Both the position numbers and the translations under genes were made by a program. A DNA stretch of 13,967 nucleotides, taken from Gonium pectorale (lineage: Eukaryota; Chlorophyta; Chlorophyceae; Chlamydomonadales; Volvocaceae). Within the stretch, counting starts at the first letter, position 1. Every line of letters begins with the position of its first letter. The DNA lies in assembly GCA_001584585.1 (NCBI GenBank), contig LSYV01000003.1:2295930-2309896 (forward strand). The letters run 5' to 3'. Positions 1 through 8,041 of this stretch are shown one piece after another. The notes under the pieces were generated by a model. The model was not told the DNA's origin, did no database searches, and worked only from the letters and a program-made list of their open reading frames with translations.

Positions 1-2
1 AG

Positions 3-2600
3 CAGGGGCAGCAGCAGCAGCAGCGTGGGCATCAACCGCCGGTTGACGGTCCGGCGGAGGCTGCGGAGTCGTCTGGTGCAAGGGCGGGGGACCCAGTGGC
101 GGCCGCATCGGAAGTACCTGCCTCCGCCTCCGCGGCCTCCGCAGCCGCCATGGGCGGCCAGGCCGGTGTGGGCTCCCAGGCCCCGGGCGGCGTGGGCTCC
201 CAGGCCCCGGGCGACCCTGCAGGTTTGGGCCGCCGGAGCCCGCAAGAGCTGCTGCCACTGCCGCCCGAGCAGCAGCAGCAGTCACAGCCGCTTGGTTTCC
301 CGACGGCCCAGCTGCAGCCGCAGCCGTGGCAGTACGGCTGGTCGGCCGCAGCCTCCTCGCCTTCACTGCCGCAGCAGCACGAGCTGCAGCTGCAGCAGGC
401 ATGGACCCACGGGCCAGCCGGACTCGGGTCGGGAGGTCGCCGTTCGAGCGAAACCCCCGGGCTGGGGCCGCCGGGTCGCAGCCAGGACGGCACGCAGTCC
501 GCCCAGGTCAGCCCGTTCGCGACCGTTGCGGCGACGGCAATGGGTCCCGCTCTGTCGGGTGAGCCCTCGTCCACGGCCTCCGCCGGGATGCCATCCGGGG
601 GCCACTTCGGCGGCGTATTTGGTTCGCCCGTCCCGTGCCACTCCCTCGCCTCCGAGCTGAGCCTGCGGCCAACGCCGGGCGGGTTTGCGATGCCCTACGG
701 TCCCAGCTTGGGCTCGGTGTGCGACTCTGGCTTCCCCTCTGCCGGCCCCGGCCCCGGCGCCGGCGGCAGCTCCGCCAGCCGCTTCTCGCGGATGCCCTCA
801 GAGCCCCTGCCCCCCGGCCTAGGCTCGGCCGGGGCGGTCCGCCGCCTGGACATGACGCCTTCGCCGTTTGGGGCAGCCCGCAGCCGGGTAATGGGCGCGG
901 CTGGCGACCGCGGCTCCGCGGGGGCTGTGCGGGGCGGCGGGGGCGGGGGCGGCCCTGCGCCTGCGCCTGCGCCTGGGGCGGCGCGCGCCGTCAGCATCCC
1001 GTTCTCCCGGCCGACGGCCATGGGCCTGGGGTCCACCTACCCAGGCGGCGCAGTCCCCTCCGGCGCCCTGAGCCGCTCCCTGGATCTGGGCCCGGATCCC
1101 TCCCTCGGAGCGATCCTCACAGAGCCCATCACGCCCGGACTGTACGGCCCCGGGCCCGGTTACGGGTTCGGAAATGGAAGCGGCGGGTACGGCGTTCTGG
1201 TCGGCCAGGGACCGGAGCCGGGCCGCTGGCGGGAGGCGGGCGACGTGTCCTGGCACGCCGGGCTCAGGTCGCGCGGGCCGTACGGATCCGGCGGGATCCA
1301 GCCCGCATCGTTCGGCATGTACGGCAGCCCTGGGCGCAGCGGCCCGTACGGCGGCATGCGTCGCTACACATCTGGCGCGGTCTCCAATATGCACCGGCGG
1401 CGCCCGCCGGGTGGCGGGTACGGCAGCGGGTCGGGGGTTCCGTCCCAGTGGGCCGGCGTCGGCGGCGCCTTCAGCGGCAGCGCTGCCGCTAACGCGGTGA
1501 CGGCGGCCGCGGCCCTGACGCCGAGCTTTCAGCGGGACAGCCTGCGCACGCTGGCCGAGAAGACGGCGGCGGCGGCCGCCGTGAGCGCCGCCCCGGAGCC
1601 CGATCCCGCGACGCTAAGCAGCCTCGGCAGCAGCCTGACCGGCAGCAGCACCGGCGGCCGGCTGCTGGCGCCGTTCCGAGTGCTGCGCGAGGTGATGGGC
1701 GGCGGCGGGGGCGGCCACCAGAGGCGGCACGCCGCCGGCGTGGACGGCTCGCCTCTGCCAGGACAGGCCCCGGCGGTCCGAGGCGGCGGGGGGGGCGGCG
1801 GCGGCCCGCTGGAGCCGCCTTCCTTCAGCCGCCGCGCCGTCACGCCGGTGGGGCTGGACTCGGACGGTGAGGAGGACGGGGGCACGGCTGGCGGCCCCGC
1901 GGTGTTGGCCGTCGCTTTGGGCACGAGCGCGGGCGCAGCTGGCATGCCGGTGCCTCCGCGCGCCGGCGCCGGCGGCAGTCGCTTGGAGGCCTGCAGCGGC
2001 CTCGGCGCCGCGTTCGGTCCGGGCGGCAGTGCTGGCGGCGGCGGGGCCAACGGCAGCGCCAGTGACAGCGATGGCGGCGGCAGTCCCCCGCACAGCCCGC
2101 GGGCGCACCCGGGGTTGTCGGCCCTTCCCCGCGCCGGCTCCTTCGCCGAGGCGCTGCGGATCGGGAAGGCCAGCCTCTCCACGGTGCCCGAGTCCGGACC
2201 GAGCACCGCCAGCGCCGGGCCTAGCAGCCTCACCTCCGTGCCCGGTGGCGCAACCGCGGACGGAGCCGCCGGCCCTGCCGCTGGCGGAGGCGCTGCTGGA
2301 GGCGGCGGTGCGTGTGACGGCGGCGAAGGTGATGGCGGCGGCGGCGGCGGTGGCGGTGATGGGCCTGTGGGCGAAGGCGCGGTCGATTCCACGGCGGTGG
2401 CGGACGCCGCGCAGTGCAGCTCCGCGGGTGGGTCGCCGCCCTGGAGTGCGGCGCGCGAGGGCGGCGCGGCGGCGGGCAGTCCGGCGCCCGCGGCGGCGAG
2501 GGGGCGGCGGCTGGTGCAGGAGCTGGTGTCGGGGGCGGTGCGCAAGGCGCGGTCGGTGTCGGGGAGCCGTCATACGGGTGTGGGCGGGGAGGGAATATGA
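3..2600 (+). CDS. Low-complexity, probably disordered protein of unknown function (5'-partial)
   Basis: I do not recognise this protein. The frame is open from the left edge (first full codon at 3) to TGA at 2598-2600, giving 865 visible residues; the true start and any folded domain lie upstream. Composition changes along the chain: a Gln-rich N-terminal part (QQQQQ near residue 3, more Gln clusters at about residues 80-125), a Gly/Pro/Ser/Ala middle, a Tyr/Gly/Arg-rich stretch at about 380-480 with short motifs such as RGPYGSGG and SGPYGGMRRY, then poly-Gly and poly-Ala blocks. More protein-like islands are FQRDSLRTLAEK, PFRVLREVMG and AGSFAEALRIGKASLSTVPE. SPPHSPR and DSDGEED could be phosphorylation sites. 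No membrane segment or known domain is seen. No splice sites need to be invoked. Such tails are common in algal kinases, kinesins and regulators. That it is coding rests on the long open frame and ordered composition, so confidence is moderate; long open frames also arise by chance in GC-rich DNA. Confidence 0.6.
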   Translation, partial: QGQQQQQRGHQPPVDGPAEAAESSGARAGDPVAAASEVPASASAASAAAMGGQAGVGSQAPGGVGSQAPGDPAGLGRRSPQELLPLPPEQQQQSQPLGFPTAQLQPQPWQYGWSAAASSPSLPQQHELQLQQAWTHGPAGLGSGGRRSSETPGLGPPGRSQDGTQSAQVSPFATVAATAMGPALSGEPSSTASAGMPSGGHFGGVFGSPVPCHSLASELSLRPTPGGFAMPYGPSLGSVCDSGFPSAGPGPGAGGSSASRFSRMPSEPLPPGLGSAGAVRRLDMTPSPFGAARSRVMGAAGDRGSAGAVRGGGGGGGPAPAPAPGAARAVSIPFSRPTAMGLGSTYPGGAVPSGALSRSLDLGPDPSLGAILTEPITPGLYGPGPGYGFGNGSGGYGVLVGQGPEPGRWREAGDVSWHAGLRSRGPYGSGGIQPASFGMYGSPGRSGPYGGMRRYTSGAVSNMHRRRPPGGGYGSGSGVPSQWAGVGGAFSGSAAANAVTAAAALTPSFQRDSLRTLAEKTAAAAAVSAAPEPDPATLSSLGSSLTGSSTGGRLLAPFRVLREVMGGGGGGHQRRHAAGVDGSPLPGQAPAVRGGGGGGGGPLEPPSFSRRAVTPVGLDSDGEEDGGTAGGPAVLAVALGTSAGAAGMPVPPRAGAGGSRLEACSGLGAAFGPGGSAGGGGANGSASDSDGGGSPPHSPRAHPGLSALPRAGSFAEALRIGKASLSTVPESGPSTASAGPSSLTSVPGGATADGAAGPAAGGGAAGGGGACDGGEGDGGGGGGGGDGPVGEGAVDSTAVADAAQCSSAGGSPPWSAAREGGAAAGSPAPAAARGRRLVQELVSGAVRKARSVSGSRHTGVGGEGI
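168..215 (+). repeat. Two-copy 24-bp in-frame tandem repeat in the first gene
   Basis: Units at 168-191 and 192-215 match at 22 of 24 bases and encode GVGSQAPG twice, followed by G in the first copy and D in the second. This is a recent in-frame slippage or unequal-exchange duplication inside a low-complexity coding segment. Confidence 0.85.
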
Positions 2601-3636
2601 GGCTGGTGCAGCTGGTAAGGGAAAGGGAAGGGCGCGAGGGTGACAGCGGAGCGGAGCCGCTGCCTTCGGAGTTGGGTGTGGGGGCGGGGGCGAGCAGCTT
2701 GTGGACGGACTGGTAACGCAGCACAGCGTGGTTTGGAGTGTTGGGAGTAGCGGCTGGTGTCCCCACCAGGAGCATCCATCCGGGAGCCTTTGCTTGGCGC
2801 GCGGTGCTGCTTCTGGAGCTGCTTCTACAGCGTGTTGGGCGCCGCAGGCACGTTGCGGTGGACCGTGCAACAGCGCGCGGCAGCTGGACCGTCGCCGCGT
2901 GGGGGCGATAACCCATGAGACAGGCGGTGAGCTATGCAGCGCATGTGCTATGCGGTGTGAGACAACGGTTGGATCGCGTTAGTTCTTATGTGCTGTGTGC
3001 TCGAACCATGCGTGGCGGATGGCCCCGGAACGGATAGGTGTGATCGGGCAACGACGGGACGGACGGTTATGGCGTCGGCGAAGGACACTTTGGGAGATTG
3101 TGCGCGTATCAAAGAGCATTGTTGGGCAGCAGTCCGAGCTGCGGGGCGCAAGAGCGGGAGCTGACGGGCCCCCCAGCGTGCTCGTTGCAGGAGTTGCGGT
3201 CAGGGCACCTGCACCGGGGCGGTGGCCCCGGACGGGGAGCGCTGCGTGGAGTCGTGCCCGTAGCCGCAGCGTGAGATTACTGGCGCCATCGGCCACAAGT
3301 GCAGCAACGGAGTCGCAAACAATGCGGATCGAGGCGGCGGGTGACTGGCCAGGGCCTACAACCACGCTCCGGAGCGTCCCCGGAGCATTATGTGACGCGC
3401 GCGTGTAGGCCGAATGTGCGTGCCGTGCGCGTGCGTGATCGAGTACCGGCACCTTGTCACCGGCTCTTGTTCCATTTCTGGTAGCCGCGATGCTGCAGCT
3501 CCACCCTTCGTCGCGCGCCGTGCGCTGATGCTGCAGCTCGTCTCCGAGCCCAGCGTCCCAAGTACCAGCCGCCCGAACCCGAACGGTGGCCTGGCTCACC
3601 CCGCCACCCGGGTGCACGGCTCAACACCCCTCACCA
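2601..3636. other. Convergent intergenic / 3' UTR region, left part; no gene seen
   Basis: This stretch follows the stop of the first gene and faces the 3' end of the octanoyltransferase gene. Its open frames (for example 2995-3408 on + and 2979-3617 on -) have no recognisable domain and look accidental. No TGTAA, the usual green-algal poly(A) signal, occurs on the + strand here, so the 3' end of the first gene cannot be placed. A 13-bp direct repeat (GATGCTGCAGCTC) sits at 3489-3501 and 3527-3539. Confidence 0.6.
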
Positions 3637-3795
3637 GCCACCATCAGCCACTGCCCTGTGTCCAGAGCCACCATCAGCCACTGCCCTGTGTCCAGAGCCA
3701 CCATCAGCCACTGCCCTGTGTCCAGAGCCACCATCAGCCACTGCCCTGTGTCCAGAGCCACCATCAGCCACTGCCCTGTGTCCAGAGCCACCATC
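3637..3795. repeat. Perfect 30-bp minisatellite, 5.3 copies
   Basis: Five identical 30-bp units start at 3637, 3667, 3697, 3727 and 3757, followed by a 9-bp partial copy at 3787-3795. There is no mismatch between copies. Each unit begins GCCACCATCAGCCACTGCC; its first two ten-base blocks (AGCCACCATC and AGCCACTGCC, taken one base upstream) match at 7 of 10, so the unit may itself come from a shorter repeat. Because 30 is a multiple of 3, reading frames stay open across it on both strands, which creates spurious ORFs. It lies about 300 bp beyond the octanoyltransferase stop codon, probably in its 3' UTR or the intergenic gap. Confidence 0.97.
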
Positions 3796-4095
3796 GCCGC
3801 GGCCGCCGCCAATCCGCCAATACGCCATGTCGTGCCGCGCCCACGTCTGGACCCACGCCATACCCCGCTTGCCCCTTGTGCGCCCTGACACGGCTCCACG
3901 GCGCGGCAGCAGCACCTATCCCAAACCCACACCAGCGTGTACTTGCCCAAACAGCATCAGACTCAGCACCAGCACCCCCCTGCCTCCCGACAAAGCCGAG
4001 TGCAACCGGTCCCCTTCGCCGTGGCGGCCCTCCCGAGGAGCCCGGCTCTGCCTTCGCCACTCAAGGGACCGAGCCACCGCTGCAATGGCTCCATC
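3796..4095. other. Probable 3' UTR of the octanoyltransferase gene
   Basis: This is the 300 bp immediately downstream (lower coordinates) of the - strand stop codon at 4098-4096. No domain is recognisable in any frame. No TTACA (TGTAA read on the - strand) occurs anywhere between 2600 and 4095, so the transcript end cannot be placed from the usual signal. Confidence 0.45.
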
Positions 4096-7000
4096 CTAGG
4101 CCGCTGCCATCGCCGGAGTCGTCCCCGCCTGCAGCTCCGCCTCCGCCTCCTCCAACTCTGCGGGGTCCCCCGGCCGCAGCTCAACATCAAACACTCGCTC
4201 AAAGGCCTCCAGCAGCGCGCAGCTATACTCCCGGAGTAGCAGCCGCTCCTCCGGGCTCCAATCGCTGCGGACAGACCAAGCGCCGACTGCGGTGGCTCCG
4301 CCCGAGCCCGCGCCGACGTCGTCGTTGTCGTCGCCGCCGCTGCGCGACGGCTCTGCCGCCGCTGCCGCACCCGCCGCAGCGGAGCTCGTGCGTTCCGGCG
4401 GTGGGGCGAAGGGGTCGTCGGGGTCGAGCCAGTCGCCGTCCCCCCTTGTCCCGGGGTCGCTGGACGCGGGTGGGGACTCCTGGATGACGGGCGGCACGCT
4501 ACCTGCCCGGGCCAGCAGGCGGCGGAGGTCCTCCTGGGTCGCCTGCGGGGCGGGGCAGGGCGGGGAGTGCAGCAGCTGTTCAGCGGAGGCGGGGCGCGGG
4601 GCGACGAGGCCAGCTGCCGCCTAGGTCCCCTACGACGATGCACACCGCAGCGGCTTGCTGGGCGGCACAAGAGCTCGTGTGCGGTTCGCAGACGCACCAG
4701 CGCCGATGCATCCGTGCGCTTCCTCCGCGCACCTGCTCTATCGGGATCATCTCCTCCTCCTCCTCCTCCTCCTCGTCCCCTGCCCCGCGCGCCTCCCCGC
4801 CGCCCGCTCCGCGGCGCGCCGGCGCCGCCTGCCGCGGCGCGAAGGGGTCCTCCTGCGCGGCCCGCTGCTCCAGCAGGCGCTGCACGCTGGTGACCGGCCG
4901 GTCCGCGATGCCGCACGGCACGATGCGGTCGAAGGGGGCCAGGTCGGCCACCACGTTGAGCGCCAGGCCGTGGTACGACACCCACCTGCGCAGGCGCCGG
5001 CGGCGGAGCAGGGCGGACCGGGCGTGGGTGGCTGACTGGCTGGGTGAGCAGCTGGGTGCGGCGCGGCGCGGGGCTCGGTTAAGAGGGCTGCGTGTGGCGG
5101 TGGGGGTGGGGTGGGATGGGGCCGGAGACAGCTCGGAGGGAGCTCCGGTGCACGCCGGCCAGCTCGGCTCCAGTAGCCGGGTGTGTGCGTTGACTGTCGT
5201 GCGGCCGCGCACACAGCACCTGGTCCCCTGGCAGCGCCTCCGCCTCCTCCTCCGCCTCCACCGTGGCCTCGTGCCCCCGAGCTTTCCAGCCGCCCGCCCT
5301 CCCGCCCGCCCTCACCTCTTGGCGCGCACCCCGATGGCGGCCACCTTGGCCCCACCCACCCACACGCCCGTCAGGCCCTCGGCCCGCTCGCCCGCCAGGC
5401 CAGACACCGCCTCCAGGGCCTCAATCACCACCTGGGGCCGCGAGGCAAGGAGCATCATGAGTAGGGGATGGTGGAGGCGGGCAGCGAGGTTGCGGTCCCC
5501 GGCCGGGACGCAGCGAGGCATTACAGCCAAGGCATGTGTGAGGAGGCGGGGAGGTCCCCGACCAGTTGCCTCTTGCTTGTAGCGGAGCGACACGGCGAGG
5601 CGGGGCTTGGTCAGGGCAGGGCGGGCCGCGGGAGGGGGGCGCCCGACTCCACAACGCAGAAGCGGAGGTGCACACGACAGCGCCTCAACTCCCCCACCCT
5701 ACGGCACCTGCGCCGCCCCACGACCGCACCGCACCTGCTCCAGCTGTCTCAGGTACCAGTGCAGGTCGGGTGTGAGGGACTGCAGGTCCAGGATGGGGTA
5801 CATCACAAGCTGTGGACGAGGGGGAGGAAGGGGCGGATGGCAGGGCGACGGGTGTGAATGCATGTGTGTGTGTATAGTCGGGGGGGGGGGCGGGCAGCTG
5901 GGCGAGCCGCACACAGACGGGCGGCAGACAGACGGAGGCACTCCGGGGCCCTCAGCGTCACAGTCCCTTGCGGTTTGCGGCGGTGACGGCTGGCCGCCAC
6001 CCGGCGATCGTGCATCCGTGCTCACGCGCCTGCACCCCCCTCCCCTGTTGGGCTGCCGGCCAGGCTGCCTGCCTGCTCGCTACTACCTGGCGTGCTTACA
6101 GTCTGTGTTGGGAACGCTGCTGGCATGCGGCGTATCGCACTCCCACCCTGGTCGTCCCGCCTCCTCGCCTCCCTGCCCCGGTGGCACGCCACGCGCCCCC
6201 CCGCCCCCCCCCCGGCAGGGCCTGCCCCGCCGGGCAGCCGCCACCCAGCAGCCGCCACCCGGCCCCCCGCCCACCTGCCCGGGCCCGTGGTAGGTCACCT
6301 CGCCGCCCCGCTCCGTGCGGTAGAGCGGGATGGGAGAGGCGCCTGCGCAGCAGTGGCGGCGGGGGCGGGGGCGGGGGCGGGGGCGGAGGGAACACATGGC
6401 GCACGTTGGCAGGGGGACGGGGGCTGAGGGCAGGCGGGACTCAGGCCAGCAGGCGGTACACGTACGGGACGAAAGGTCGGACCCTGCAGGAAAAGTCTCT
6501 GGCTGGGCACGGCCGGCCGGTACAGCCGCATGGGTAAAAGCTCGCCCGCCGGTGCCGCCTCCCTCCAACCCCACTCCCGCCGGCCTTGCGGGCTGCCTGC
6601 GGGGCGCCGTGGGGCTACACCCCCTGAGGGGAACGGGGAGCGGGGGGTGGCGCCGCACAGCGGGAACGAGCCGAGCGGCCCCCCCTGGACCCCACCACCC
6701 ACTCACCGGGCGGAAAGCGCAGGTTGTCGGTGGTGGAGCCCGCGCCCAGCGTGTACACGGGCGGGTGCTGCAGCAGCAGCACCCGCTGGGCCGAGCCGCG
6801 CCGGCCCACGTCTGCGGCGGCGGCGGCTCGCGCCACCAACGCGCGCTGCCAGGCCCACGCCTGCGTCAGGCCAGGGCCGGGTGGGTGGGTGGGGAGGTTC
6901 GCGGGACCAGAGCCTTGACAGACCAGCGGACAGGCGCAAGCCGCATGCAGGGCAGACGCGGTATGCTAGTGTGCTGCGTCGCCGTACCTGCTCGTAATCC

Positions 7001-7578
7001 ACCACCCGGTCAGACATGTCGTACACAGTGACGACCCGTGGGTCGAAGTCCGCAGCGTCAGGGCCGGCCCTGCCCACGCCAGCGCCACCGGTGCCGCCCG
7101 CTGCGAGCGCCATGCCCCTGGCACCGTCGTGCGCCCCCACAGCGGGCGCCCCGGGCAGCGGCAGCGGCAGCGACCGCGGCGGTGGCGGTGGCCGAGCTGC
7201 AGCGGAGACGGCTGGCGCCGCGCCGCCCCTCAGCCCGCGGACGCTTGAGCGCGTGACTGCGCATGCCGGGCCGGCCGCAGGGAGCGGGGACGCGCCGGAG
7301 GCGGAGGCGCCAGAGGCGGAGGTGAAGACGCCGGCGGGCGGGCTAGCCACTGCTGGTGGGGCTGGTCCCCACGCCGCCCTAGGCACACCCTCGCGGCATG
7401 CGCTGGGCTGCCGCAGCCTGCCGCTGCAGCTCGGCCATTGCCACGCCGCGCCGCGGCAGTTGCACGGCGGTGGCGGAGACGCGGATACGCGGCAGCCCGG
7501 CGGGCCGCACAACTGCCGGCGCGCCGAGGACGTGCAGGTGCCGTAAGAGGGATGCGGGAAAGCGCCCGCCGAAGCCAT
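4096..7578 (-). CDS. Lipoyl(octanoyl) transferase, LipB/LIP2 family, probably organellar (7 exons)
   Basis: It transfers octanoyl from acyl carrier protein to a lysine of lipoyl domains, the first committed step of protein lipoylation. Exons on the - strand, in coding order: 7578-6988, 6860-6707, 6342-6275, 5809-5735, 5431-5316, 4985-4733, 4542-4096. All junctions are GT-AG and keep frame, giving 567 residues. Family motifs: HPPVYTLG (229-236), [12 protein letters not shown] (260-271), [11 protein letters not shown] with Lys325, YHGLALNV (339-346) and PCGI with Cys359. Lys325 and Cys359 are 34 residues apart, as in the known bacterial Lys/Cys catalytic dyad. The family core is about 210-250 residues; here there is a 180-residue N-terminal extension beginning [20 protein letters not shown], low in acidic residues and transit-like, plus acidic and Ala-rich insertions at about 376-515 including eight Glu at 406-413. 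The C-terminal helix [20 protein letters not shown] ends the domain. ATG 7578 is the first in-frame ATG; ATG 7113 is a fallback. Plastid versus mitochondrial location cannot be decided from sequence. Confidence 0.93.
4751..4774 (-). repeat. GAG trinucleotide microsatellite coding for eight glutamates
   Basis: Eight CTC triplets on the + strand read as eight GAG codons in exon 6 of the octanoyltransferase gene (residues 406-413), between the catalytic Cys region and the last intron. It is a slippage-prone tract and is likely to vary in length between strains. Confidence 0.9.
5880..5890 (+). repeat. 11-base G run in an octanoyltransferase intron
   Basis: An uninterrupted run of 11 G lies in the intron 5810-6274, next to a short TG dinucleotide run near 5863-5872. 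On the transcribed sense strand of the gene it is a C run. It is also a likely place for sequencing-length error. Confidence 0.85.
6357..6390 (+). repeat. G-rich hexanucleotide repeat, G-quadruplex-capable, in an intron
   Basis: The unit GGGGGC is repeated four times and flanked by GGCGGC and GGAGGG, inside the intron 6343-6706 of the octanoyltransferase gene and starting only about 15 bp from the splice acceptor at 6343. The + strand satisfies the four-G-tract pattern for an intramolecular quadruplex. In the pre-mRNA this becomes a C-rich tract just upstream of the acceptor and may serve as its pyrimidine tract. Confidence 0.75.
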
Positions 7579-7920
7579 CGGCGCGCGTTCGATGAGCGGA
7601 GTGTTGCGGACGGGGATATGCACGGTCACGACTTTTGGGTCCCAGCTGACTCCCCAGGTCGCCCCGTCGACCTTCTAGGCCCTGCGCTTCTTCGTATGGG
7701 TCAAGCCGGCAGCGATTAAAATGTACGGCATCGTCAAAGTACTCGTCCCGCCGTCGCATCTGTCGCCGCCTCCGGGTATGCCCGCAAGTAGATTATGAAA
7801 GGTCACATAGTAGGCCGCGATTCGGACCATACATAACGGAGCAAGCCTGTTGCACTATTCCAGTTGTTCCGCGAATATCTCCGCCCAGTCGAGCTGTGCC
7901 CGGACCCTTGGCTTCAAACG

Positions 7921-7926
7921 TATAAA
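7921..7926 (+). promoter_or_regulatory. Candidate TATA box of the transporter gene
   Basis: TATAAA occurs in the context CGTATAAACTGG, 116 bp before the chosen ATG at 8042. A start site about 30 bp downstream would leave a 5' UTR of roughly 90 bases. It is the only exact TATAAA noticed in the promoter gap on this strand. No experimental start site is available. Confidence 0.4.
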
Positions 7927-7951
7927 CTGGCACTTACAAGCTATTGTGGGC

Positions 7952-7972
7952 ATGCATATGGCGGTGTTGTAG
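7952..7972 (+). other. Candidate mini upstream ORF in the transporter 5' leader
   Basis: An ATG at 7952 with a second in-frame ATG at 7958 opens a six-codon frame (MHMAVL) ending in TAG at 7970-7972, 69 bp before the transporter ATG. It would be translated only if transcription starts upstream of 7952, which is borderline for the TATA at 7921. Confidence 0.3.
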
Positions 7973-8041
7973 AGAGAAGCGCACCAACCCACCTATACGC
8001 GTGCCACAGCGCCCTCATATCATTTCTGTTTCCGCCTAAGT

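Larger units (their letters stand above)
7579..8041. promoter_or_regulatory. Divergent promoter region between octanoyltransferase and transporter genes
   Basis: The two genes are transcribed away from each other from this 463-bp gap, measured between start codons. From about 7780 to 8045 the sequence is visibly poorer in G+C than the flanking coding DNA, with clusters such as GATTATGAAA and CATACATAAC, as expected for an algal promoter. A TATAAA for the + strand gene is at 7921. No equally clear TATA element is seen for the - strand gene. Shared regulation is an inference from the layout. Confidence 0.6.

Noticed and set aside
1529..2545. Long - strand ORF of about 338 codons opposite the first gene
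   Set aside because: It is Pro/Ala/Arg-rich, as expected for the antisense of Gly/Ala codons in GC-rich DNA, and has no recognisable domain.
2979..3617. - strand ORF of 212 codons in the convergent gap
   Set aside because: No recognisable domain or targeting feature; it lies downstream of the octanoyltransferase on the same strand and is probably UTR or intergenic.
3637..3795. CRISPR-like array
   Set aside because: Units are directly adjacent with no unique spacers, so it is a tandem minisatellite in a eukaryotic context.
3414..4487. + strand ORF of 357 codons carrying a decapeptide repeat
   Set aside because: It overlaps the last exon of the octanoyltransferase on the opposite strand. The repeat part is open only because the 30-bp minisatellite is a multiple of 3; the rest is Arg/Pro-rich shadow.
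7868..7962. Phosphate-starvation element (P1BS, GNATATNC) in the transporter promoter
   Set aside because: Near matches GAATATCT and GCATATGG exist, but each fails the last fixed base, so phosphate control is not supported from sequence.
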